Source: Candidatus Zipacnadia bacterium (GTDB lineage: Bacteria; Armatimonadota; Zipacnadia; Zipacnadales; UBA5352). Taken from it: DNA of 64,000 bases. Below the pieces are notes generated by a model. That model was not told where the DNA came from, made no database searches, and saw only the letters and a program-made list of their open reading frames with translations. The stretch is from the NCBI GenBank assembly GCA_029821735.1, contig JALGSU010000004.1:124001-188000 (forward strand), read 5' to 3'. This document shows, piece after piece, positions 16,501-24,358 of this stretch (positions are counted from its first letter, which is position 1; each line of letters opens with the position of its first letter). Made by a program: the position numbers and the translations under genes.

Positions 16501-17223
16501 CTCAAAGCGATCGAGGAGTTCAGCGAGTTGGGCAGCGGCTTCAAGGTGGCGCTGCGCGACCTTGAGATCCGTGGCGCGGGAGATGTGCTCGGGGCCGAAC
16601 AGAGCGGCCATCTCTCCGCAGTAGGGCTTGATCTGTACTGCCACATGCTGGCGGATTCGGTCCGGGCGCTGAAGGGCGAACTGGTGGCCGAGGAGGAAGA
16701 AGGATATCCGGGAATGGACCTGCCTCTCGAGGCGGTCATCCCGGCCGACTACGTGCCTGGCGAGAACGCGCGCATCGGGCTTTACCGGCGATTGGCGTCG
16801 GTGCGCGAAGAGCCGGAGTTGGAGGGCCTGGCCGAAGAGATGCGCGATCGCTTCGGACCGGTGCCTCAGGTAGTACAGAACCTGTTGACGCTGGCGCGTC
16901 TGAAGATGGGGTGTCGCGAGGTGGGGATCGTGGACGTCAGCCCGCGAACGGGGCGGATACACGTGAAACTCGCCAGGAAGATCGCGCTTGGCAGGCGCGA
17001 GCGTCTGGTGTTTCAGGAGCTGTACCGCGACACGGTGAGAGGCAAGCGCCGAGAGACGAAGCCAGTGCTGCGGCGACCAACGTTCGAGGCCACAACGATC
17101 ACCTTTGCCTACAGTGCGCAGCAACCCGAAGGTGTGGTGGCCGGTCTCGAAGAGCTCATAGGACGACTGCGCGAACGCAACCGAACGCATCCGGCTTTGC
17201 AGCGCAAAGCTTCAGGTGAATAG
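13591..17223 (+). CDS. mfd: Transcription-repair coupling factor Mfd
   Basis: The 1210-residue protein is a full-length Mfd, the ATP-driven translocase that removes RNA polymerase stalled at DNA lesions and recruits UvrA. The N-terminus is UvrB-like. The polymerase-interacting region has EGDLVVHINHGIGRY near residue 519. The helicase core has Walker A GDVGYGKTEVA near residue 669, DEEQRFGV near 769 and the QLRGRVGRSNRQAY motif. The C-terminal TRCF domain includes VIPADYVPGENARIGLYRR. The ATG at 13591 has only a weak upstream purine stretch. The PSP1-domain gene starts two bases after its stop. Confidence 0.97.
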   Translation: MSALIPGLEERVGSSAEFAEVRRKSADGAPVCVHGVSGGGSALLIAGLLDDGPVLVATYNDERARRLADDLRALLREENGSDDGRVLVYPSIASALYDGVTPSRQEIADRLTVLDRLCAGEPVVIVASVPALLLQTIPRERMMAARREVHFGDQIDRDDMAMALLGLGYERVDLVDGVGQFSVRGGIIDVYAPTMPGAVRIELFGDEVESIRLFNTETQVSLQEVEWAGFGPAGEVLLDEQTVATALAQIKRAFHRELDKLNADEKRREAERLRERLDEDLELIEQLRPTEDLIHYMPYLYPERETLGDYLPDKCLVVVDEPVRLKAHAETFERSVQESYKSGVKLGRHLRLPETALMSFEQLAATHLSLPAEGDFERRLVTLSMLGRETPWLADEQTLPFDTPPVDSFGGKFELLVEGLHEWQREGKYLLICSSEPDKSADALRGRGLKNVTVTGNGCGLTPGHVTVCELELSGGFKLPSADLICLTAHEIYGWRKLRRPKEKRYSQGFALLDMRELSEGDLVVHINHGIGRYAGLSKETIGDVERDYLVIDYADDDRIYVPVTQLDRVQKYIGSEGPAASVDTLGGKRWERAKSKARSSARLLARELMKLYSEREGAEGFAFGEDSAWMKELEASFRYEETPDQWQAIQDVKADMQLPKAADRLVCGDVGYGKTEVAIRAAFKAVLDGKQVAVLCPTTVLAHQHLNTFNERLGQYPVQVRMLSRFRTQAEQRAIAAQIKDGTCDIVIGTHRLIMGDIRFKDLGLLIIDEEQRFGVGQKEKLKQLRTNVDVLTLTATPIPRTLNMALSGIRDISLIHDPPPGRLPIRTYVRESDDDLIREAIKREVERGGQVYFVHNRVKSIEHIAAQVQRLVPEATVAIGHGQMDEDELEQVMMAFYAGDFDVLVCTTIIENGLDVPNANTIIMDDADRLGLSQLYQLRGRVGRSNRQAYAYLLYRYPERMTEEAEQRLKAIEEFSELGSGFKVALRDLEIRGAGDVLGAEQSGHLSAVGLDLYCHMLADSVRALKGELVAEEEEGYPGMDLPLEAVIPADYVPGENARIGLYRRLASVREEPELEGLAEEMRDRFGPVPQVVQNLLTLARLKMGCREVGIVDVSPRTGRIHVKLARKIALGRRERLVFQELYRDTVRGKRRETKPVLRRPTFEATTITFAYSAQQPEGVVAGLEELIGRLRERNRTHPALQRKASGE

Positions 17224-17225
17224 AT

Positions 17226-18923
17226 ATGGATGACGAGGGCCGCATCGTAGACGGCGAAGAAGTCGTCGAGCCGCCGGAGCAGGCGGCAGGCGACGTGCCT
17301 GAGCCCGTGACAACTGACCAGCCCGTAGCCGAGGATCCCGCCGAGGATTCGCCAGACCCCGAAGTGGTCAGCGATGATGCGGCAGCGCCTGAGCAGGGGA
17401 CGGGGGATGCGTCTGAGCCTGTGGCGGAGGCAAATGAGGAGCAGGCGGAGGCTGAGGCGACCGGGTGCGGGTGTACGGCCGCCAACGGCGATGGGCAGCG
17501 TGGCTGCGAGACATGCCCACAAAGCGAGGGTGTGGCGTCGGAAGTGGCTGAGGTGGGAGATCCTGACGAACCACCTGTGCCGCGCTACCCGAGCATCGCT
17601 GAGCGGAGCAGGGGCACCGGGCCGCAGCTGGAGCTGGGCGTGGCCTTTCCGCACAACGCGAAGGCCTACAGTTTTGCCTCTGGGGGACTGAGGGCGCAGA
17701 TCGGCGACAAGGTCCTGGTACGCACTGACAAGGGCGTGGACCTGGGCGATGTCGTGAAGATTAAAGGACGGCTGACGCCCGAGGCGGCTGAGGAACTGAC
17801 GGCGGTCGTCCGCATAGCCACGGCGGAGGACCTCGCGCACGTCGCTGAGCAAGAGGAGCGCGAGCGCCGGGCCCTGCAGGTGTGCGACGAGAAGATAACC
17901 GAGCACGATCTGCCCATGAAGCTCATCGACGCGCACTTGAGTTTCGACAACACGCGATTGGTGTTCCTGTTCGCCGCTGAGGGGCGCGTGGACTTCCGCG
18001 AACTCGTGCGCGATCTGGCGAAGACTTTCCGTATGCGCATCGAGCTGCGACAAGTTGGTGTGCGAGACGAGGCCAAGCTTCTCGGCGGGATAGGCCCGTG
18101 CGGCCGGCAACTGTGCTGCAAAATGTTCATGCGCAACTTTGAGCCCGTCGGTATCAGGATCGCCAAGGACCAGGGGCTCGCGCTGAATCCGAGCAAACTC
18201 AGCGGCTTGTGCGACCGGCTGATGTGCTGCTTGCGTTTCGAGCACGAAACCTACGTCACGAACAAGAAGAAGCTGCCCCGCAAGGGCACGCGCGTGCAGG
18301 TGGGTGACGCGGTCGGCGAGGTCAGGACCGTCCATGTCCTCCAGGAAGAGCTGACCGTGCGTCTGAGCGAGGGGCGGGACGTGACGGTGTCCAACGACGA
18401 AGTGCGCGTACTGCGCGATGGCGAGATGCCCGCACCGGTGGCAACAGCCGAGCAGGCCGGACCCGACCAAGAAGCCGCGATCCCGGTAAGTCCACCATTG
18501 CCGCGACTGCGGGATCGCGCTGATCGCTCTGGGCGTCGCGAACGTCCCGAGCCGGCTGCGCGACCGGATCCTCCTCAGGTCCCCGAGAAGAGCGAAGGCA
18601 ACGAGCCTTCTGAGACCGAGGACGGCAGCGAGAAGAAGGCAGGGCGGCCCCGGAGGCGCAGGCGCAAGCCGCGCTCCCGTCGAAAGAAGGACGCCGCAGC
18701 CCGGGGAGATGCCGGGGCGAGCGCCGATAGTGGCAGCAAGCCGGCCGAGAAGGCAAAGCCGGACAGCAAGCCCGGTGGCGGGCAGCCCGAGAAGACGGGC
18801 GACAAGCCCAGCGGACGCCCGCGGCGATCTCGAGGTCGCAGGGGCAGGCGCCGATCACGCAAGCCTGCCGGTGAGCAGACCGGCGGCGGCCAGACCGGCA
18901 GCAAGCCCGAGAGCCAGAACTGA
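17226..18923 (+). CDS. PSP1-domain protein with acidic N-terminal and basic C-terminal extensions
   Basis: The 565-residue protein contains a PSP1 (YaaT/RicT-type) domain at about residues 135-370, with the cysteine signature CGRQLCCKMF near 292 and the following LCDRLMCCLRFE. In Bacillus the PSP1 protein RicT works with RicA and RicF on an RNase Y complex. Here the core is flanked by a long Glu/Ala/Pro-rich N-terminus that contains a CGC-CETC cysteine cluster, and by a C-terminal tail of about 150 residues rich in Lys, Arg, Gly and Ser. The tail resembles an RNA-binding disordered region. AGGTGA precedes ATG 17226. The upstream mfd and downstream metG context is typical of PSP1 genes. Confidence 0.85.
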   Translation: MDDEGRIVDGEEVVEPPEQAAGDVPEPVTTDQPVAEDPAEDSPDPEVVSDDAAAPEQGTGDASEPVAEANEEQAEAEATGCGCTAANGDGQRGCETCPQSEGVASEVAEVGDPDEPPVPRYPSIAERSRGTGPQLELGVAFPHNAKAYSFASGGLRAQIGDKVLVRTDKGVDLGDVVKIKGRLTPEAAEELTAVVRIATAEDLAHVAEQEERERRALQVCDEKITEHDLPMKLIDAHLSFDNTRLVFLFAAEGRVDFRELVRDLAKTFRMRIELRQVGVRDEAKLLGGIGPCGRQLCCKMFMRNFEPVGIRIAKDQGLALNPSKLSGLCDRLMCCLRFEHETYVTNKKKLPRKGTRVQVGDAVGEVRTVHVLQEELTVRLSEGRDVTVSNDEVRVLRDGEMPAPVATAEQAGPDQEAAIPVSPPLPRLRDRADRSGRRERPEPAARPDPPQVPEKSEGNEPSETEDGSEKKAGRPRRRRRKPRSRRKKDAAARGDAGASADSGSKPAEKAKPDSKPGGGQPEKTGDKPSGRPRRSRGRRGRRRSRKPAGEQTGGGQTGSKPESQN

Positions 18924-18942
18924 CGGGGAGAGCAGAGAGACC

Positions 18943-19170
18943 ATGCCAATCTACGAATACGAATGCGCGAGGTGCGGCGAGCGCTGCGAGATACTCCGAC
19001 CAGCCTCGCAACGGACAAAGACACCGGCGTGCGAGGCATGCGGATGCAAGAAGACTGAGCTGGTGATGTCGGGGTTTTTCGGCAGGAGCGGCTCGGGGGG
19101 CGAGACGCAAAGCGTTGGCTCGGCGTGCGCGGGGTGCACGGCCAGCAGTTGCGCAAGCTGTAAGCTTTAG
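18943..19170 (+). CDS. FmdB-like small zinc-ribbon protein
   Basis: The 75-residue product starts MPIYEYECARCGERCEI and continues with CEACGCKKTEL, the two CxxC knuckles of the FmdB/CxxC_CXXC_SSSS putative regulatory family. The C-terminal tail is unusually cysteine-rich, SACAGCTASSCASCKL, and could bind another metal. The function of the family is not established. ATG 18943 is chosen because the family motif begins at residue 1, GGGGAG lies upstream, and the longer frame only overlaps the PSP1 gene. It sits between the PSP1 gene and metG and is probably co-transcribed. Confidence 0.85.
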   Translation: MPIYEYECARCGERCEILRPASQRTKTPACEACGCKKTELVMSGFFGRSGSGGETQSVGSACAGCTASSCASCKL

Positions 19171-19204
19171 AGATATCCTACGACAGAGCGTGGAGACAGA
19201 ACCG

Positions 19205-21196
19205 ATGGCGACCTCAAGCTTGAAACAGAAGACACGCTACATCACGACACCCATCTACTACGTGAACGCCAGCCCGCACATCGGCACCACCTACACGACC
19301 GTGGCCGCCGACTGCATCGCGAGATACTGGCGCATGCGTGGCGAGGACGTGCTCTTCGTCACCGGCTCGGATGAGCACGCTCAGAAGGTCATGCAGGTGG
19401 CGGAGGAATCCGGCCTGGGGCCGCAGGCTTTCTGCGACCAGATGGTGGAGGCATACCTGGGCGCGTGGGAGCGAATGCACATCGGTTACGACCGGTTCAT
19501 CCGCACCAGCGAGGACGAACACCGACAGGTGGTATCGGCGGTCTTCGCAAAGTTGCTTGAGAGCGGAGATATCTACAAGGACACGTACGAGGGCTGGTAC
19601 TGCGTTCCGTGCGAGACCTATCTGCGTGAGGACGAACTCGGCGAGGGCAACACCTGCCCCGACTGCGCGCGCGAGGTGTCGACGCTGGGGCAGGAGGCGT
19701 ATTTCTTCCGCGCCTCAGCATACAGCAATGAGGTCATGCGCGAGATCGAGAGTCGGCCTGAGTTGATCGCTCCTGAGAGTCGGCGCAACGAGGTGCTCAG
19801 CTTCCTGCGCCAGGGCCTGCAGGACACCTGCGTAAGTCGGGCCAACCCCGGCTGGGGTGTGGAAATCCCGGGAGACCCGAGCCAGACCGTATATGTATGG
19901 TTTGACGCGCTGATCAACTACCTGACAGTTGCGGGCTACGGGCTTGATGACGGTAAGATGGCACAGCTCTGGCCCCCTGATCTGCAACTGATGGGCAAAG
20001 ACATAATGCCGCGTTTTCACGGGACGCTCTGGCCGGCGATGCTGCTCGCGCTCGGGCTGGAACTGCCGCGGACGCTGTTCGGTCACGGCTGGTGGATGAG
20101 CGCCACAGGCGATAAGATCAGCAAGTCCAAGGGTAACGTCGTGGACCCAAACGCCGAGGTGGACCTGGTTGTTGAGGAGTCCGGGTGCACGACCGACGTG
20201 GCGGTCGACGCAGTGCGGTATTACATGCTGCGCGAGGTGACATTTGGTCTGGACGGGGCGTTCTCGTCCGAGGGCCTGTTGGGGCGTTTCAACTCCGACC
20301 TGGCCAACGATCTGGGTAACCTGCTCAACCGCACCTTGCCGCTGATCGAGCGATACGTGGACGGCACTATCAAGGCTGCTGGCCCCGGTGGCGGCGGCCT
20401 CGCTGAGCAGGTAGAGGACACTGTGCAGCGCGCAGAGGCCTGCTGGGCAGCGCTGGATTTCCGGGGAATGCTGGAGGCGGTTTGGGAGTTGCTGGCCGCG
20501 GGCAACAAATTCGTGGACGAGCGCGCCCCCTGGGACCTTCACAAGCAGGGCAAGCACGTGGAACTCACGGCAGTGCTCTACGATCTGGCGGATACCATAC
20601 GGGTCGCCGCGATCATGCTCGCGCCTGTGATGCCCTCGGTGGCTGAGGAGATATGGCAGCAGCTTGGACTGACGGAGAACGGTACTCAGATGCGATGGGA
20701 GGACTGTGAGGCCGGCAGTTTGCCCCCCGATTGCGTCGTCCACCGTGGTCAGCCGATCTTCCCGCGCATTGACATGGCGCAACTGCGTCAGCGCGCGGCA
20801 GAGAACGGCGAGGCCGAGACGGCGGAAGCCAGCGAGGCCAGCAAGCCGGAGAAGAAGAGCGAGGGGATCGGCATGATCAGCTTCGACGAGTTCCAGAAGC
20901 TCGATCTGCGCGTCGGCAAGGTGCTCGACGCGGATCGGGTCGAGGGAACCGATAAATTGCTGCAACTCACCGTAGACGTTGGCGAGGACGAGCCGCGCAC
21001 AGTCGTGGCGGGACTGGCGGAGGCCTTCAGTGTGCGCGAACTCATCGGCGAGCAGGTTGTGGTCGTCGCAAACCTGGAGCCAGCGACAATCCGCGGCGTG
21101 CAGTCACAGGGAATGGTCTTGGCAGCCGGAGGCAAGGTGCCACAGGCGCTCATCATTCCGGATCGAGACTGCGAGCCGGGGGAAAAGGTCAGGTAG
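19205..21196 (+). CDS. metG: Methionyl-tRNA synthetase with C-terminal tRNA-binding domain
   Basis: The 663-residue enzyme charges tRNA-Met. It shows the class I signature PHIGTTY near residue 24, a zinc knuckle pair (CVPCE near residue 133 and CPDC) and the KMSKS-type loop KISKSKGN near residue 304. A C-terminal EMAP/Trbp111-type tRNA-binding domain starts around residue 556 (FQKLDLRVGKVL) and usually supports dimerisation and tRNA capture. A Glu/Ala/Lys linker joins it. ATG 19205 follows a GGAGACAG site. The HD-GYP gene starts 11 bases after its stop. Confidence 0.96.
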   Translation: MATSSLKQKTRYITTPIYYVNASPHIGTTYTTVAADCIARYWRMRGEDVLFVTGSDEHAQKVMQVAEESGLGPQAFCDQMVEAYLGAWERMHIGYDRFIRTSEDEHRQVVSAVFAKLLESGDIYKDTYEGWYCVPCETYLREDELGEGNTCPDCAREVSTLGQEAYFFRASAYSNEVMREIESRPELIAPESRRNEVLSFLRQGLQDTCVSRANPGWGVEIPGDPSQTVYVWFDALINYLTVAGYGLDDGKMAQLWPPDLQLMGKDIMPRFHGTLWPAMLLALGLELPRTLFGHGWWMSATGDKISKSKGNVVDPNAEVDLVVEESGCTTDVAVDAVRYYMLREVTFGLDGAFSSEGLLGRFNSDLANDLGNLLNRTLPLIERYVDGTIKAAGPGGGGLAEQVEDTVQRAEACWAALDFRGMLEAVWELLAAGNKFVDERAPWDLHKQGKHVELTAVLYDLADTIRVAAIMLAPVMPSVAEEIWQQLGLTENGTQMRWEDCEAGSLPPDCVVHRGQPIFPRIDMAQLRQRAAENGEAETAEASEASKPEKKSEGIGMISFDEFQKLDLRVGKVLDADRVEGTDKLLQLTVDVGEDEPRTVVAGLAEAFSVRELIGEQVVVVANLEPATIRGVQSQGMVLAAGGKVPQALIIPDRDCEPGEKVR

Positions 21197-21206
21197 ACTG
21201 CGGGAT

Positions 21207-22832
21207 ATGGCAAAGAACGAAGAGCGAGATGGCACTGTAAAGCGCGGGCGCAAGCGACGGTTTGCGCTGAGAGTAGGCATGATCGCGGTGGCGATGGCCG
21301 CGACCACGATGCTGGTGTACGTGTCCGGGACCAATTCCGTGGCGGTGCACTTCTACTATCTCCCCATTCTGTACGCGGGGTTTACGTTTGGCGACCTGGG
21401 GGCGCTTGCGGCCACGTTGGTCGCGGCGCTGCTGTGTGGCCCGTGGGTACCTGCGTCGATCGAGATCGTGGGCGAGGACACCATTCGGCATCAGCAGCAG
21501 ACTGCCGACATCCTCGTGCGCGGTGGCGTCTTCCTCGTCATGGGCTTCTTCGCCTCCCGAGTCTCATCTGCGCTGCACCGGCGGGCCATGGAGTCGGGTA
21601 CGCTGTACGAAGTGTCAAGCACGGTGGCCAAGTCGCTGCGCCTCAATGAAGTGCTCGGCCTCATCACTGAGTCGGCAGTGAGCGTCATCGATGCGCGCGC
21701 GTGCAGCATCCGTCTGCTGGACGCCGACAGCGGCGAACTCAGGCCGGGCGGGTCGTCCGGGCTGAGCGGAGCGTATTGGGGCAAGGGCAAGGTCACGGTG
21801 CAGGACAGTCTGCTGGATCAGCGCGTGTTGGCGGGCGAGGCGGTTATGATCCGCAACGCGCAGACCGACCCGCTCTTCCAGTACCCCGACGCGGCACACG
21901 CAGAGGGGCTCACGTCGGTGCTCAGCCTCCCGCTTGCGAGTAAAGGCAATACCCTCGGTGTGATCCGCATCTACGCCAGGCGGCAACGGGATTTCGCCAA
22001 GCGCGAAGTGCGATTGCTGCGGGCGTTTGCGGATGCGGCGGCGGTGGCGATTGAGAACGCGCAGCTTTACGAGGACGTGCGGCAGAACTACTTTGAGACC
22101 GTGCGGGCGTTGACCATCGCGATTGAGGCGCGGGATTCGGCAACCTATAGCCACTCGGAACGCGTGACTGAAATCGCCGACCAGCTCGCGGTGGAGATGG
22201 GTGTGGGTGAGCACGACCGCGAGATGTTGCGCTTCGGCTGCATCCTGCACGACATCGGTCGGATCGGCATCGACGAGCGGCCAGCCGTGATGGGTGGCGC
22301 GACTCAAGAGGAGATGGCCTTCTATCAGATGCATCCGCTTATTGGCCGGTCGATCCTCCAGCCGGTGCGCTTCCTCGAGGAGATCATGCCCATCGTGGTG
22401 CATCACCACGAGCGGTGGGACGGCAGCGGCTTCCCGGAGGGATTGGTCGAGGAGCAGACCGAGTTCCTGCCACGGCTGGTAGGCGTGGTCGATACGTATG
22501 AGCGTCTGGTCAACCCCCAAGAGACCGTCTCGCCGATGAGTCCGCGCGACGCCATGCGCGAGATTTTGCGCGGTTCGGGCAAGACCTTTGACCCCGAGAT
22601 CGTGGCGGCCTTCGCGCGCGTGATGCGCGAAGAGATAGGCTCGATCGAAGGTGACGAGGCCGACGATCTTGCTGACCCGGCGGAAGAGACCGCTGGCGAT
22701 GCGGACGCGGGCGAATGTTCCGCTGAAGACCTTCAGGCCATGAGTCTGACCGACTTGATGGATGAGATTGCCGGAGGCGCCGATGACAGCGTCGACCCGC
22801 CGGATGCCTCTACCGACTTGGCCGAGGAGTGA
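21207..22832 (+). CDS. Membrane-bound GAF and HD-GYP phosphodiesterase
   Basis: The 541-residue protein has a basic N-terminus, then about four membrane segments (residues 20-115) with an HFYYLPILYAGFTFG motif seen in membrane sensor domains. A GAF domain follows (about 130-290). The HD-GYP domain has LHDIGRIGI near residue 347 and HHHERWDGSGFPEG near residue 398. HD-GYP enzymes hydrolyse cyclic di-GMP, so this is probably a membrane sensor that lowers it. The C-terminus is a long Asp/Glu/Ala-rich tail of unknown role. ATG 21207 lies just after metG. The next gene starts four bases after its stop. Confidence 0.87.
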   Translation: MAKNEERDGTVKRGRKRRFALRVGMIAVAMAATTMLVYVSGTNSVAVHFYYLPILYAGFTFGDLGALAATLVAALLCGPWVPASIEIVGEDTIRHQQQTADILVRGGVFLVMGFFASRVSSALHRRAMESGTLYEVSSTVAKSLRLNEVLGLITESAVSVIDARACSIRLLDADSGELRPGGSSGLSGAYWGKGKVTVQDSLLDQRVLAGEAVMIRNAQTDPLFQYPDAAHAEGLTSVLSLPLASKGNTLGVIRIYARRQRDFAKREVRLLRAFADAAAVAIENAQLYEDVRQNYFETVRALTIAIEARDSATYSHSERVTEIADQLAVEMGVGEHDREMLRFGCILHDIGRIGIDERPAVMGGATQEEMAFYQMHPLIGRSILQPVRFLEEIMPIVVHHHERWDGSGFPEGLVEEQTEFLPRLVGVVDTYERLVNPQETVSPMSPRDAMREILRGSGKTFDPEIVAAFARVMREEIGSIEGDEADDLADPAEETAGDADAGECSAEDLQAMSLTDLMDEIAGGADDSVDPPDASTDLAEE

Positions 22833-22836
22833 CGCA

Positions 22837-24357
22837 ATGCGCTACCTGCCGGTCGTGGCCATCGCCATTGCGCTGGCGGCCCTCGGGGTGGCTCTCTCCC
22901 AGCCCGGGCCCACCGAGCCGCTGACCGCCGAGGAGCTGGGAAGCTTGACCGGCACTGAGTGGTATAGCGTGCTGATTCTGGACAAGCGCAGCGGCTATGC
23001 GTGCATGCAGACTGAACTTGTTGACACCCCCGATGGCCCCCGGCTGCAAGTCACAGAGGACGTGAAGATCCTCATCAGTCTCGCCAACCAGGAACTGGAG
23101 GCGAGCAAGTCTCAGGTGACGATGTACGACGATCTGCTGCGACAGGTGAGTATCGAGATGGTCAAGGACGAGCTTGGCCGAGTGCAACGGATCACCACCG
23201 AACTCGATGACCAGGGGATCACGATCCGCAAAAGCTTCCCGGACAATGGCATGGTGGCGGAGGTCCGTACGCTGCAGGTGGCCGACGACTTCGCCTCAGA
23301 CATGATGGTCGCCTGGCAACTGGCGCAAGGCACGCTGGCGGTTGGCGATAGTCTGAGCTTCGAGACGTACGACCCCGAAGTGGACGCGCTCGACCGCCAC
23401 GACGTGCTCGTCGACCGGCGCGAGACAATGGACGATGGCACCGAGGCGACGGTCCTGCGCATGACCAGTCAGAAGCTTGGTCTGGAAGCGTTCAGTTGGC
23501 TTGATGGCGAGGGGCGGCTGCTGCGCCAGGAGATTCCAGGACTGATGTCCCTGACGCTGCTGCGCGTTCCTGAGGAAGAGGCTTTGGCTGAGCTTGCGCC
23601 CTTTGAGGTCACGAGCGAGATCGACGTTGAGGGTCGATTGCCGAGCGCGCGCGGGCTGCAGAGCCTGACGCTGCGGGTAGCCCGGCGAGCGGGCGCGGCC
23701 GCTGAACTGATACCGGAGACGCGACGCCAGCAGATTGTGGTCGAGGGCGACGATGCTCTCGTGACCATCGAGCCAGAGAGCCTACCTCTCACCGCTGCGA
23801 CGTTGCCGATCACCGACGAGGCGCTTGCCGACTGCCTCGTGCCCACCACGCACGCGCAGTCAGATGACCCGGACATCGTCGCGAAAGCCCGTGAGATCGT
23901 CGGAGATGAGACGGATGCGTGGACGGCCGCGCAGGCGGTAGTATCGTGGGTTTACCGAAACATGCGCAAGATGAGCAGTCAGCCGAAGCCGATCAGCGCG
24001 GTCGAGTGTCTGGATGAGATGGCAGGCGACTGCACCGAGCACGCGGTGCTCACTGCAGCGCTCGGGCGCGCGGTGGGGCTGCCCACGCGCATGTGCACCG
24101 GACTGGCCTGGGTGGGCGGGGGATTTGGCTACCACGCCTGGACCGAGATCTACGTGGGCCGGTGGGTGGAGATGGACCCGGCATGGGGGCAGATGACCGT
24201 TGACGCTGGCCATATTCAGTTGCACAGCAGTTCGCTTGATGAGGTGTCATACGCGCGAGCGTCGCTGGCAACCGGGCGGACGCTCGGAGCGATCGAGATT
24301 GAGCTTGTGTCTTACCGGGACCAGGCGGGGCAAGAGGTCACTCTCACGGAGGACTAA
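22837..24357 (+). CDS. Secreted transglutaminase-like protein
   Basis: The 506-residue protein has a signal peptide or N-terminal anchor (YLPVVAIAIALAALGVALS). A long beta-rich region of unknown fold follows. The C-terminal transglutaminase/papain-like domain has GDCTEHAVL (Cys near 399), GYHAWTEI (His near 433) and VEMDPAWGQ (Asp near 447), a complete Cys-His-Asp triad. Bacterial members are usually cysteine proteases or transpeptidase-like cell-envelope enzymes. GAGGAG lies six bases before ATG 22837. It is tightly packed between the HD-GYP gene and an unknown secreted protein gene. Confidence 0.8.
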   Translation: MRYLPVVAIAIALAALGVALSQPGPTEPLTAEELGSLTGTEWYSVLILDKRSGYACMQTELVDTPDGPRLQVTEDVKILISLANQELEASKSQVTMYDDLLRQVSIEMVKDELGRVQRITTELDDQGITIRKSFPDNGMVAEVRTLQVADDFASDMMVAWQLAQGTLAVGDSLSFETYDPEVDALDRHDVLVDRRETMDDGTEATVLRMTSQKLGLEAFSWLDGEGRLLRQEIPGLMSLTLLRVPEEEALAELAPFEVTSEIDVEGRLPSARGLQSLTLRVARRAGAAAELIPETRRQQIVVEGDDALVTIEPESLPLTAATLPITDEALADCLVPTTHAQSDDPDIVAKAREIVGDETDAWTAAQAVVSWVYRNMRKMSSQPKPISAVECLDEMAGDCTEHAVLTAALGRAVGLPTRMCTGLAWVGGGFGYHAWTEIYVGRWVEMDPAWGQMTVDAGHIQLHSSSLDEVSYARASLATGRTLGAIEIELVSYRDQAGQEVTLTED

Positions 24358-24358
24358 G

